Shown: in pieces, positions 14,690 to 26,606 of the stretch
Numbering within the stretch: the first letter of the stretch is position 1
Layout of the letters: each line of letters begins with the position of its first letter
Notes under the pieces: model-generated
What the model was told of the DNA's origin: nothing
What the model saw: only the letters and a program-made list of their open reading frames with translations
Database searches by the model: none
Made by a program: the position numbers and the translations under genes
Assembly (NCBI GenBank): GCA_902702965.1
Contig: CACRXP010000378.1
Coordinates: 1 to 64,000, forward strand
DNA from: Spirometra erinaceieuropaei
Taxonomy: Eukaryota; Platyhelminthes; Cestoda; Diphyllobothriidea; Diphyllobothriidae
DNA length: 64,000 nt
Direction of reading: 5' to 3'

Positions 14690-15045
14690 CTTAATATATA
14701 CTTTCTTCGAGCATGAAACGTAACGGCAACGTGATTCTCTACCAAACGAGTATGAGAATGCATCGTTTTGCGTGTTTTTTACAAGATATATCTGCATACA
14801 TAAAGCCATCGAAAATCAATGTGAAAGACGCATGCTTATTAAGTAGTCATTTTTTCGAGTTCGGTTTCTTCAGGAGGTTACAAATACCTGTATTCGAAAG
14901 GCGACATCCTGACAAGTCCGAAATATTGTAGGATTATGCCGCATGATAACAAATATTACACTCCATCTAAATCATCCTTTCTAATCGAAAACGCATTCCA
15001 GAATGTTGGCTCACATTTCATGGGTTTAGAGTACGTGGCCTATCT
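14690..15045. mobile_element. Family A right-arm remnant A7
   Basis: Contains CATCGAAAATCAATGTGAAAG, TTAAGTAGTCATTTTTTCG, CGAAAGGCGACATCCTG, ATTATGCCGCATGATAAC and CACATTTCATGGGTTTAGAG in the order of the A right arm. The terminal CTACTG is lost. Confidence 0.55.
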
Positions 15046-15217
15046 CTTGAAACCTAATGACAGGACCCGATGCGAGAATTAGCTGACGTCTTAAAAATTG
15101 CGGATTTTTTTGCATCTACAGCCTTTTGAGGAAGCAGAAATGTGCCCACGTAATTTTATCAGGCAAAAAACTATTATATTTGATCACGAAATGGACGCTG
15201 CGAAATATTTGTCCAGG

Positions 15218-15345
15218 GAGAATGGAATAGCCATTTCTGTCTTATTAACCATCGTCAGCCAGTCATACCCAACCTCGTAATGTCAGCATGACTTGGAAGA
15301 CAGACATTATCTGACAGGAACGGAAGTTTGGAAACACCCGACGTT
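15218..15345 (-). mobile_element. tRNA-derived SINE, copy S1, tail remnant
   Basis: On the minus strand this has the end of the tRNA-like part (CGGGTGTTTCCAAACTTC), an unrelated stretch of about 60 bases, then GAGGTTGGGTATGACTGG, CTGACGA, TGGTTAATAAGACA, GAAATGGC and CATTCTCCC. These match the tail of copies S2-S4 in order. The tRNA-like head is too decayed to recognise. Confidence 0.55.
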
Positions 15346-15394
15346 TGCACTCTAATGCTGCAAACAGTAGGGCTCGGTCTGCGACGCGTAAAGT

Positions 15395-15607
15395 TGTATG
15401 TTACAACCGACAAAGACAAGGGAGACTGCAATTGCCATTTCTGGCCTATTAGCTGTCGTCAGCCAGTCATACCCAACCGCGAAGTGTGGAACACCCGAGG
15501 CTGGAACTCGCGATCTGTCAGTTGGAAATCCCCGCCTCTTAACCACCGGGCCACGAGCCCGTTGCCCTGTCGGTTTCTATCGGGGATATATAATGGTAGT
15601 GAGTTAC
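15395..15607 (-). mobile_element. tRNA-derived SINE, copy S2
   Basis: On the minus strand: a leader with CACTACCATTATATATCC, then a tRNA-like unit (15,561-15,489) with box A GTGGCCCGGTGGTTAAG and box B GATCGCGAGTTCCAGCC, followed by GGTTGGGTATGACTGG, CTGACGA and a GAAATGGCAATT tail. SINEs of this type are transcribed by RNA polymerase III from the internal boxes and moved by LINE machinery. No poly(A) tail or clear target duplication is visible. Confidence 0.7.
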
Positions 15608-15612
15608 GTAAG

Positions 15613-15815
15613 AACGATCGGTGAACGCCCCCTATCATTGTATATTCCCAATCGAACCCGACAGGCCAACGGACTCGTGGCTTAGTTGTTAGAGGCGTGG
15701 ACTTCTAACAAACAGGTCGCGAATTCGAGCCTCGGGTGTTCCACCCTTCGGGGTTGGGTGTGACTGGCTGACGACGGCTAATAAGCCAGAAATGGCCATT
15801 CAATTCTCCCTTGGC
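15613..15815 (+). mobile_element. tRNA-derived SINE, copy S3
   Basis: Leader GATCGGTGAACGCCCCC and CATTGTATATTCCC, then a tRNA-like unit (15,671-15,742) with box A TGGCTTAGTTGT (15,678-15,689) and box B AATTCGAGCC (15,722-15,731). The tail has GGGTTGGGTGTGACTGG, CTGACGA (15,768-15,774), GAAA (15,789-15,792) and TCTCCCTTG. It is head to head with S2, with only a few bases between the leaders. The tRNA-like part does not make a good cloverleaf (acceptor stem pairs poorly), so it is a SINE rather than a tRNA gene. Confidence 0.75.
15762..15804 (+). ncRNA. Hammerhead-like motif in SINE tail (S3 copy)
   Basis: Seen here in order: GACTGG, CTGACGA (matches the CUGANGA core), C, GGCT-AATA-AGCC (a four-pair stem II), A, GAAA, TGGCCATT. 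In copy S4 the element continues CCAGTC, the exact complement of GACTGG (stem I); in S3 this part has mutated to CAATTC. Stem III would be ATGGCCAT, fully self-complementary with no loop, so it could form only between two RNAs. The base of stem II is a C/A mismatch in S3 and S2 but T-A in S1. Whether any transcript cleaves is unknown. Confidence 0.45.
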
Positions 15816-16345
15816 TTTTCGGTAATACTATACTTATCAACTCCCCGGAGTTTTGATAAGCAGAGTTTGCTGCACTTTAAAATTGATCTTTTGCTCTACG
15901 CTAACCGTGGGAATCAACTTGATAACGCAAAGGGTATTTTAAGACCTCCGGGTGTTTTGTCGATTTTTCGAAGTCATTTTAGCATATCTATCTGAGACGG
16001 TGTCCTGAAGTGCTAACGCACATATGCAATCCTTTACTAAAATTGTCTTAAATGGTCCATCGATCCGGAAAATTCTATACTTTTCGCCAGAGTGACTACC
16101 TTGCAATAGTGATTTTCAATTTTGCACAAATGGAACATTATTCTTTTCCTTCCAAAAAGTTATTTTAGACAATCAGGCCGACGCATGAATAAGGCCCTTT
16201 TAATAAATTGGAAACCAGTTCCACCGTCGTTGATGACGATTACAATCGTGTGTTCCATACCAGAATGACCTTTACGTGAATTAATTTGTAGCGGCGGTAG
16301 ACTTGCTCAGCAATTACTTCATTCTGTCCTCCTCTCCAACCAGCG

Positions 16346-16610
16346 CCCGGTGTCAAGATCTAGTCAAGAGGACCGAAAGAGGGAGATGACGCAGGTTGTT
16401 GGCACAGTCGGACCGCACCTAGGCGTATCATTGCACTCTCGTGTCCAAAACAAACATTTTCCCGGGATTTTAACCAACGATAACAATAAGAAACGGCAGG
16501 GGTACCACATGGCACGACGTGAGCCGACAACTGGGTCAACCACCGCTCCCCGAATGTTGGAATTTGTGTTAGGATTTACATTCCCGATAACGCCAGCCAG
16601 AATCCACTGC
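16346..16610. repeat. Dispersed repeat D, copy 1
   Basis: Begins with CCCGGTGTCAAGA (16,346-16,358) and continues with GGTTGTTGGCACAG, CACCTAGGCGTA and ATTCCCGATAACG in the same order as the copy in the AP-2 intron. Overlapping open frames on both strands here (about 107-123 codons) have no family features and are probably chance. Confidence 0.5.
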
Positions 16611-17115
16611 TTCCGCCCATGTTGGCTCAGCGAATCTACCATACGACCCGTTTTGTGGGCACTCAAGTTAGCCAACCAACATATCATCAGAATACTTATT
16701 GAACAGGTGGCAGCTGGATGATTTTGATCATGGAACTGTGAAACACTTAACTTTTATTAGAAAGCTGCATATACATTCGACTACCAAACTAGATCGACTG
16801 AATATGGAAGGGGAGAGTCTCTAAGACACGCAACAATTTGGTCGGAAGTGTCTCATTTAAACGTTTTTTCTGGGACGCGGCAGCGTGAAACGCTGCTGTA
16901 AACGGATGATCCATTATGAAAGGCATATTCCTATGTGTGATAATTCTTGTGCACCTTCTTAGAGCCGAGTACACAGTAAAAGGGTGTCATCTAAAGTACG
17001 GAGCCTGGCCTTATTACAGGAGGGCCGAGACCACAGTGGCGAAGGACAGGATAGTGTCAGAAGCAACTCATTTATAATGAGTGCATTTTAAGTGCATTAT
17101 TGTGCATTTTTATTT

Positions 17116-17140
17116 TTATTATTATTATTATTATTTGCGC
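17116..17140 (+). repeat. (ATT)n microsatellite
   Basis: About seven tandem ATT units, flanked on both sides by related GCATTATTGTG words. Confidence 0.85.
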
Positions 17141-20100
17141 ATTATTGTGTGCTTTGCTGGTTACACAATTTCGAATGCATTTCGGTAACTTCAGGGAGGC
17201 ACTGCCAGATGGACCTTTCCGTCTAGGTTTCATTGACAGAAAATTATTGCAGAGTTAGTTGAACGGTATGAATGGAACCAGAAAATGAGTCTATAATATA
17301 ACAAAAATTAATCTACAAGATTAAGTTGGCTTTAGTCAGCAGAACCATCAACAGGAGTATTGAAGCAAACTAGATCTATATTCAGTGGAAATATTTAAAC
17401 TTTCGGGAGCCCTTATCTGCTCCTATTTTGATGGCTGCTTTAAGCAAGGCGTTCTATAACTAATATTCTGTCATACGTTCAGAACACAAGTGAGTCAAAC
17501 GGAGAACAGTTTATTTATACATTTATGAATGTGTGAAAAAAAGGTAAGAAAAAATTATTGATACGGTTCTGCCAGTCAAAGCAAAGAAACCTGCGAAGCG
17601 TCACTTACAAACTTGGAGAAACGTTTTTCCTCTGCAGATCGAACATTCGCAGATGCCTATCTCTCCAGGCCTACTGGCAGGAATTTCCATGTTTCGAAGT
17701 AACTATATCGGGACAGGAAAAGTGCATAAAATCCGCAAATAATTTTACTTGGGCAGGAGATCAACCTCTGGAAAGTTCTTTTATCCCTGCCGCCTAGATC
17801 TTCACCTTCCCGGGCGGTGCAATAAATTGTTTTGAATTGTTCCGCTTCCTGAGACCGTAATAAAAAACGTCTGCGAGGGTATGAAGTATATTTCTTTTAC
17901 AATTGATATCTTTAGCTAGTACCTTAGGCACATCATGAAAATACTAAGAAAATATAATTGAATAAGAAAAATGAAAACTACGTTATCACTTCAGAAAAAT
18001 ATAATACAGCCTCTTTTCTCAGACAATATTTACCATCACGATAGCCCTATCTACCAAATTCGTTGAAAATATGGGGCAGTTAACTGCATATAAAAGTAAA
18101 ATAAGGCCATAATCAGACTTGACGACTTGTTAAGAATAGCCAACTCCTTAGGTGGATTGATGAATGGCGTTAAAATACGCTTCTAGACTTGTGCGTTTCC
18201 TTCTTGAATCTGTCTGCATGATACGCTATAATTGAATTTTTAGGCGCGGGCGTTTGCACTTTGGTCCCATAGGGTGTTTTTGCTCAGCTGTTTGAGGCTC
18301 TTGATATAAAATGGGAAAGTACTTAAGAATTTATTTTTGACCCAACTCTCAAAAGTGCGCGCCTCGTGTTGAATCCACGACATTATGGGTAGGCATTTGT
18401 CCAGCCAACGCTCCAGCCATCCGAGCATCGGGAAAGGAGAACCTTTGGTCTCTAAAAAGAATTACTTATTAGCTTCCGTCCTGCCGTGCCGCTGGAAGGT
18501 TTAGCACTTGGCGAGGCTATGAACCTGTATTAATTTTTCATGTTTACTGCTTCAAACGAAAACTCGCTTCGACTGCACTAAACAACCAACACAGACCGTA
18601 AATGTACTATCATGTTAAAGGTTAATTGGAATTCTGGCATAGTTTCTTAGCTCAGAAAGATTGTTTAAGTAGGGGTGAAAGGTTTCTTATCGTACAACGT
18701 AATCCCATTGGATTTCATTCCCTTCAGAATATCAGCGTTTTGACAAAATTTCTTCCGTCTTCTTTCAAAAACCTGAATCTAAAAGTGATCACTTTATCAG
18801 TGTTAATTTTTTCACCAACAACGCAATATGTGACCACATCCAGCATGAGAAGGATCGGTCACCGTGTCTAGCAAGATCGGTGAAAGTAGGAATTGTATGC
18901 GTAGGGCCAATGCATAGGAAATAGAGCGCTAAAAACGGATGACGTTTTGGAAAATATGTTGATTCCTTGAACTTGTTTAAATACATCCGCGCATGACCTT
19001 GAAAGCAATCTGGAAAATTGAATTCTATGGAAATTTAATACCAATAAACCAAAGGAAGCTAAATATAGCGCCTACAAAATAAGACGCCAAGGTCGGAGAT
19101 CAAGGCAACGAAATTGGCCAGTAAAAACCCAAAGACGAATGCCGTTGGCGAACCCCATAAGAGTAAAGTGGGAGCGTGGACTCAACGGCATGACGCAATG
19201 ATGAAGAATAGCGGAACACTGGGAGGCCGCCAAGGTGACCAACGAAGGCGATGCATACCAAATTAGCCTGTATACCAACCGAATAATAAACGGAATGTGA
19301 TATTTAAGCAAAAAAGCATGTTATCTTGAAAAAGGCAGTCATTTTATCCAAATTGAACAACGCTACTTTTGTAATAGTCAGTATACAGTAACATGTAATG
19401 TGCAGGGTTAGGTCGCATATTGCGTCCTTTGCATTTTTCATTTTTTTCGATGACCTTATAAATTTAAATACATGTTACGGAAGGCCGCAAAGAATAACCT
19501 TTGTTTTATGTGTTTTGTCAGAAAATTACTTTTTTTAAATTTGATCTCTGAGGAAGGAATACAATCCAGTTTTTAAGAATACTTTCACTTCCCACAATTT
19601 TCGACCCGGCCAGCTGCTACAATGGCATTCATGGTCTTCAAACTACAAGCTATATATTCTTCATATAAGACACATTATATATCTTTGTATTCTTATGGAG
19701 AAGCTTATAAAATTTCGTAATTTATGTAGTATTTGCTTCACAGGCAGCCTTAGTGGGTTATCTTGACACCGTGATCGATTACTTCATGATTTTTAAAAGT
19801 CACATAATTATAATTATGCCTAGAACTGAAGGATATAATTTGCAAACGACATGACTAGTAGCCGAATAAGAGCAAGAACAAATGATTTTGTGCGGGTTTT
19901 TACAGCATATGACTTAAATTGTAAGGGCGTTGGAAATCAATAGCGAAAATTAATGCAAAATTAGTCGACACTTCTCCAGGGCGTCATTTGCGCAGGCGGC
20001 CAGAACGAAGCCATTCAAAAACCGGCACCCAGCCGGGATTAAAATACTTATGGATTATGATTTACGATAGTTAGCATTAAAATCCCAATTAAGTGATCTT

Positions 20101-20347
20101 TTTGATCCAAAAACACTTTCCCGAATTTTGGTTAACATTCAGTGAGATTCGGACGTTTGTAATTTTATGTTGTGAAAATGTGTTTTTGGTCATTCCAAAT
20201 ACTCAAACATTATTTTTAAATGTATTTTTTAAACCAGGTAACGCTTGTAAATCCTATTTTGCTAAATTTCTAATTGGCCTACCTGACGTATATGGATTTA
20301 CATTGTACCTCAATCGTATATTAACGTCCTACCCGCCGCTTTACATA

Positions 20348-22503
20348 ATGTAGGTGACCTCACTGATGAAAGGCGTTAAAAAGAACGAAAAACTGCTGAT
20401 AGCTCGCAAACCGGCATAAATGAATGAGCCCAACATCTGCGTTTACTAAAAACAATTTCAAGAAATTCTAAAACGTAAAAAAACATTGAAAGCCATATTA
20501 CTTTGTTTAAACAAACCGACTTTTTCAGAAGGGCGGAAAAATCTAAAAACACCGACAACGGTTGCAGCTGCGTACGAATTACTTTTAATGCTGGAGCTGA
20601 GTAAATAAGCCAGTGAAAATCAAATAATGTTTGAGAGTAGTTTTTTAGTGAGGTTAGCATTCTCGAGAAATGGTTGTATTTTCTTTAGCTTTCATTAACT
20701 GAGATTGTGTTTAGTAAAGCAGGTGGGATTTTGCTTGATCTTGTCGATTGGTACGTCATAGGGAGCAAACTTTTCTTAAGAGCGCATGTTCCCAGGCTGG
20801 TCGATGACTTATAAATGCAAATAAAATTGACAGATTTAATTGTAAACTTACCATTTTTGCACGTCTACAAATAAAGAAAACTCCTCTCCGGGAAAGTAAA
20901 TTGGGTAAGGATATAGTTTGCGCCCGGGGTCACTTACTTCGGGGAGCAATTTGGCTAAAAGTAAATGACTGGCGATATTTATTTATAGGTGCCAAGGAAA
21001 GGAATAAAAAGACTTCTCCGTGGCTGTTGCGATAGACTGGTGAAGGTAGTTATCGGAGCAAAAAGACGACAATACGATACCGTTTTGCAATGCCTCGAAA
21101 TGGGCACTACATTTTTTGTTATTATCATTAAGTGGTAAAATCAATGTCCCCTTTTGATTGGAGGCAGCACGGAAGGTTAGAAGTTGCGTTACCACAAAGT
21201 TCTTGGGTGTTTGGCTATTTTCCTTAACACACTTGCTTCGCAGAGTAAGTGGCCCCGAGAGTAAACCACACTCTTGCCTTAAATTGCACTTTTCTTTTGT
21301 TCTAGATTACGTTGCGTTTAAGATCGGCTTTGAGATATTTCTGAATGCTTCATGGTTTTCAGTGTTTTCAGTCATTTACTCATAAAGGCATATTGTATAT
21401 CCCGTGCTCAGTAGAACATTCAAAATCAGATGCTCGTCGGAGGCATTTGTCAAGTTAATGAATGTCTGAGCATTCTGTGTTATGCAGATGGCCGTTTAGG
21501 CCATATTTGAAGACTTACTTACACACGTAACCTCATTATCGAAGTGAATGAACGTCAACATCAAACGTCAGCAATGAATATTTTTTGATCAAATGGAAAA
21601 CTTTTCCCAATAAATTACATACTTAATGTTGCCTTACTATTGTATTCTGTTGACAGATGTTCGCGCATCCTAAATTTTTCACAAAGGCAGACAAAAATAG
21701 TATTTTGGCCGTTTCTTTCGCGTGGCAAAAATACTAGTAGGTTTTCTGTCGCTGATGACAGATCATGTCTTTCTCTTTATCTATAGCGTTCATCTTTACT
21801 TTTATGCTGCTTTCTAAGATTAGGAACGCAAGACAGATTGGGCATATTTAGTTAGAAATCTTGATATTTTGCTCGTTTCCTTTTCACATTACGTATATGC
21901 AGACACTGGACTGCGCAGAAACAAACTTCTTTAGGGTCGTCACTGAAAATGGTTATTCGGTAATAGTCATTTTCATGTCAAATCGTAATACTTCCCAACT
22001 GAAAAGCAATTTTAATTTATTCAAACGAAAGGTTGTCTGTGTTCGTTGGTACTGCCCTTCAGAGCACAAAATAACATACGTTTGCTCTTCTGGCTCTCCA
22101 ACTCAACAAAACGTCTAATTTTCTAAAAACACCTGGTGGGTTCGCGGTCTGATTCCCAACGTTAGCAGTAGACAAAAAACAATTTACAGCGCCACAAGCT
22201 CTATTTAGTAACGTTTTTCAGAGCTAATGTATTTACTCCCGAAGTAAAACACAACCGGATGCAAAATCGACGTCTAGAACTAGTATTAGCATAAAAAACA
22301 GCCCCAATACATCAGGTCGGTCATTTCTCTCTACGTGTATGAATATTTTTCTTGAAAAAGTACGCAAAAACATTCTTCGAAAAAGTGGAAGCAATATTTC
22401 CTTAAAAATGCTAGAAGACCGCCCAAAATGCATAACGCTTAAGACGTCTGAAAATATTTATATCAGTTTTCACCGTCAAATTTCACGAGACAGGTCACTA
22501 CTG
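20348..22503. mobile_element. Family B element B1, diverged
   Basis: Left end GTAGGTGACCTCACTGATGA with GCTCGCAAACCGGCATAAAT; right end TTTCACGAGACAGGTCACTACTG. Interior landmarks GGGATTTTGCTTGATCTTG, AAATTGACAGATTTAATTGT and TTTCTGAATGCTTCATGGTT follow the B3 order. About 2.16 kb, probably with a foreign insert near 20,960-21,190. Confidence 0.6.
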
Positions 22504-25466
22504 TGTGTCTAGCGCTATACAAAAGGGGCCTGAATTTCATTCTCTGTCATTTGAAGTGTGGCGAAGTGTGTCCTGATGGAAGCTTTCTTTAAAAATTCAA
22601 AGAAACCTTCCACGTCAAGTTTTCTGTTCAAGCTGCAACGAAAAGGTCTTCATTTTATCCCGGAATGTAATCATGCATAAACTTCTCAAGACTAAGCATA
22701 GCAGTTCGCGTTGTTAGGTTGAAACTGTTGTCACGTCTACGTTTCTCAGTTTTTACTTTTTATTTGGAAAATTAGTAGTGAAAACCTTTATATTATGTTT
22801 AGTTTGTCTTTCTGCCAAGGAAACAATGCCCAAACGCTTCGGTTCTTCGTCTTGGAATTACGCACTCAAATTCCTATCATAGACTGCGCCGACTTGGCAC
22901 CTTGCAAAAAGTTCTTTACATATGTCTATTCTATTAAGAAGCCATTTTAGACTGCAGAACTTATTGGAGATATTAACTCAAGCAATCGGTAAAAAGTCTG
23001 TTTGATTAGTAAAACGGAAAATACGCTTGACAGCCGTTTGAGTTTTTCATCTGAACCAGAATTGGCGAGCGGTAAAGAGACTGGATATCGGGTTATTTTT
23101 GCACTAATATGCAGACACATACATGTTTATTTTCAAGCCTTGTCAAAACCAGAGCGTGCGATCGTAATCGGTGCGACATCTCCCTAGCCCTGAAGACAGA
23201 CGGCACACCATGTCCAATTTTTATTGCATTTTCTGCGATTTTTAATTAAGGTTGTTTAAACGGCCATTTGAAGTAAGGTTCATGAGTATAGTTTCTCATA
23301 TTTAACCTCTTTCTCATTCTCTTGGACAGCGCAAGCTGCACGGCCGCGGAGTCAGAAATGTCCCATAATATTTTTTCTGAAACTTCTATGTTTCTTTTTT
23401 GCTTACAAAATTACGTACGCAGCATGTTTGTTAAAAATGAAGCAACAAAGCGTTTTTGATGTACCAGGCTTTATGATTGAAGTCATATTTTTTTCTTTAC
23501 AAGCACGCTATTTCACTGTCTTCAAAATCCTGAAAGGATAAAAGTCCGTTCTACTGACGTCAGAGCTTTAGGTGTCAATCATTTTAGCTCCAGTGTAAGA
23601 TGAAATATTTCCTCTCAGAGTTAGTTAATATAACGTGTCGGTACAAGTGAGTGAGCTTGTGTCAGAGTCCGGAAAGACAGAAATATAAACGTTTACAGTG
23701 ATTCCACCTCCCTGCCCCTCAAGCACGCTTTTGGGGGTTGTCCTAGTTGCAATACGTAAGTAAATCTTCCCCTCCCGCCTAATTTCCTTTCTGAATATAT
23801 TTGCATCTGCTTTAGTCTTCGGAACACTTTCACTGGTTGAAGGATGGAAGCGACAAGAAAAGCTAAAAGGATATGATCGTCGTTGAGGATATTTTTTATA
23901 CCTCTACATTTCTAAATTGTTTCAAATCCCGCCTTTGAAGACCGTATTTACGACTTCCTTCAAACTACGGCACACGTTTTTCTACTTTTTTACGCTTTTG
24001 CGTTCGAATTTGCTTCCGCGAGCAAGTACAGACATGTCAGAAGTGCTCATCAACTCTCTCCTCCGGCATTGGCAGTGTCATTATACAAATAGCAAATGTT
24101 TCAGGACGGACTTATTGCACCAGGTATATTAGGTAAGGTGATACCATACTAACAGCACAGGTACTAACCAAAAGCCCATACACGCGTGTTTCGCGATGTT
24201 TTGCCGCTGCATGGCGCAGCTGCGAGGGGTTCGGCTCGTCAGTGGGTCCTCCAGCATTCCCTGTGTGTTTTCTGGTTGATAGTCCAATTTAGAAATTGTC
24301 GCTTTTTAATTTCCTAAGAAATTATCTACGAAGTTGGAGTAGTTCAGTTTATTCAAGGTCTATAGACTCCGACCGAGAAGTTTATACATGAATATTTGAG
24401 CCACAGTCCATCAGCCCCAGCGGGTAACCGCGTAATATTCATTAACTGCCGACAGGCAGCCTATAGACTTTGAATAAACTGAACTACTCCAACTTTGTAA
24501 ATAATTTCTCAGGAAATTAAAAAGCGACAACCAAGTGCATTGCCGTTGTATGTAATACCATTTTTCTACCGCCCTCTAAATCGACATTTGCGTCTGTCCA
24601 GCCATTTCTGGATGCCTTTCGTTCTCGTAACCGACAGATATTTCGAATCTTACGGCACTTTTTGAAAATTGGTCAGAACTTTGTCAAAAGCCCCGATGAA
24701 CACGTTTAATCGCTCGACATAAACAACAGCATTCTCTGTCATATCTTAGAACAGCAAAGTTGAGAATAAGATCCAAATGCCCAAAAAATTAAATATGCTT
24801 TATTTGCCAAGCAAGGCCCGATCGCAGGTGTTAGGGTCTTTAAACACGATCTTACGCGGATACGGTGATAGTGCCCTAAAATTCACTTTTCAAATGAGGT
24901 TTTTCTAATCGCCCTTATCTATAGACAAACAAACGGCACTTCCAACAAGCATGAGTGTCTGAATAAGCTGTTCTAAATTTGTAGCGTACGGCGTATGTCA
25001 AAAATAGGTAAGACATGGCTTAGATGCTATGATTAAATGCAAATGGAAAGAGATTAACGATGAAAACAGTCCAGCATACCTGTCTGTATGGGAGAGTACT
25101 GACCTTACTTTTCAAAAATTGCCTGTGGGAAAAATTTCTCTTGGGTGTCAAGTTTTTTAATGGCAATGATTTACTTGTTATCAAAAGGAGTCTCCCCTTC
25201 TAAGCAAGTATCTTGTGGCTACTGAAGACGTGCCTGTGAGCCTACGTTACGCTCAGTAAATTCTCGTTACGGGGAAAGAGACATGGTCGCTGGAACAATT
25301 GCTTTATTAACCTGACATTGCAGATTCACACTCAAAGTCGATAATCCCAACAGGTACAGTGGCGTTAAAAAACTGCACGACACCTGCGCACTTCAACTCA
25401 TGGCCAGTCGAACTGTGATGCACTCGGGAGTCCCAACCGTAATAGACATGTAGCGGCACAGCAACG
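22504..25466. other. Non-coding apart from the 24.3 kb MITE
   Basis: No coding signal recognised; frames are short and unsupported. Confidence 0.5.
24296..24530. mobile_element. 235 bp MITE-like element with 70 bp inverted repeats
   Basis: Arms 24,296-24,365 and 24,461-24,530 begin TTGTCGCTTTTTAATTTCCT and are 66/70 identical when one is reversed. All four differences are transitions. The 95-base centre is unique here. No clear target-site duplication is seen. It encodes nothing. Confidence 0.75.
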
Positions 25467-26453
25467 GCATTAAGTGACCTAACTCATGGAAATTATCGAA
25501 ACTTGGGAATGACTGTCAGGCAATCGCAATCCGACGCCAACTCAGGGATTCAATATTTATGTTAACCAAGTGCGACTTTTAAAAATTAAAAACATAAAAG
25601 GAATGGTAAAGAAAATGTCGCACTGCTTCGAAATACCGGTTTTTAGAAAGACACAAAATCCCAAAAACCTCAAAAATGGCTGCCACTTAGTAAACTTATT
25701 TCTAAGATGTAAACAATGTGTTTGCACGCACAAAACGCGGTAAATGTAAAATTCCAGATAGAAAACATTTTAAACTAATGTTTTCGTGAAGTTTGCATCT
25801 AAATATCCTTTAAAAATTAATGCAATTTCATATATGGCGGTTTGTCAACAGTCTAAATTTTGGATATACAGTTTAAAACAGTTTTCCAAACATTTCTGGT
25901 AATCTTAACATTTTCCAGTCGAATGAAATGCGTTTAGAAAGAGAAATGGGCGTTTTCTTGATTTCATCCATTTTGACATTGTAGGAGCAAGGTTTTTTTT
26001 AATTCGTATCTGCCAGGCCAGTCATTAACTAATAAATTTTACCAGAATTGACAGCGTGATCGTAAACATACTAATTTGTATTTTCAGACAGTTTTTCTCC
26101 GGTTAACTTAATTCGCGCTTTTTGTTGGTTTTGGGTTGCGGCGAGTTTCAGGCCGGCCTTGAAATATCTCGTAAGCAACTTACCCTCCTTTCAGCGGACA
26201 AACTACTTAGATGCCCAATCGAAGTCCAAGACAGGTATTAGCCTAGACAGTTGCACAAGTATATCCCATGTCCATGTTCGCTAAAATTTATAAGCATTTT
26301 GCTTGATATAATTAAGTAAATGCAATGCCTGCACAAAAAGGGACATTTTACTGAAGTGGCTGAATGAGAAAGCAAAATTTGCTACGTTTAAGACATTCGA
26401 AAATTTTCACATCCGTTTCCGTTATCAGGTTTCATGAGACTGGTCACGTACTG
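25467..26453. mobile_element. Family B element B2, internally deleted
   Basis: Left end TTAAGTGACCTAACTCATGG and right end TTTCATGAGACTGGTCACGTACTG. The left third matches B3 (CGCAATCCGACGCCAACTCA, AGAAAATGTCGCACTGC, TTCGTGAAGTTTGCATCT) and then jumps to the right end, giving 987 bp versus about 1.9 kb for B3. It lies just left of the hammerhead-like motif and PLE copy 3. Confidence 0.7.
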
Positions 26454-26503
26454 TTAAGCTCATGAATATTACAACACCTGAACAATCCACTGCCTTTTTC
26501 TGA

Positions 26504-26552
26504 CTTTGTCGCTGAGCATGGATCCGGGTGAGAATCTGAAACGTCGGACTAA
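26504..26552 (+). ncRNA. Decayed hammerhead-ribozyme-like motif at PLE terminus
   Basis: Seen: CTGAGCA (26,512-26,518; canonical CTGANGA with one change), a segment that can pair GGAT with ATCT, then GAAACGTC (26,538-26,545) and GGACTAA. The upstream TTTGTCG can pair with GGACTAA at five of seven positions (stem I). In the core, stem III would be ACGT, a palindrome with no loop. AATAAA follows at once. Hammerheads of this minimal type are known in the terminal repeats of PLEs. It lies antisense to the adjacent PLE fragment, in what may be the terminal repeat. One core base is wrong, so this copy is probably inactive. Confidence 0.45.
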
Positions 26553-26606
26553 TAAAGCATTTGCTTCAGTGATCGTGTCTCCTCCTCTGCGACTACTTCC
26601 TGGAGC

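Larger units (their letters stand above)
15830..20347. other. Non-coding apart from repeat D and an ATT microsatellite
   Basis: Outside the listed repeats I see no gene. Bases 15,860-15,925 resemble part of the element at 38.16-38.23 kb. Confidence 0.45.

Noticed and set aside
15671..15742. Functional tRNA gene
   Set aside because: Box A and box B are good, but the acceptor stem pairs poorly and the unit recurs with a fixed leader and tail, so it is a SINE.
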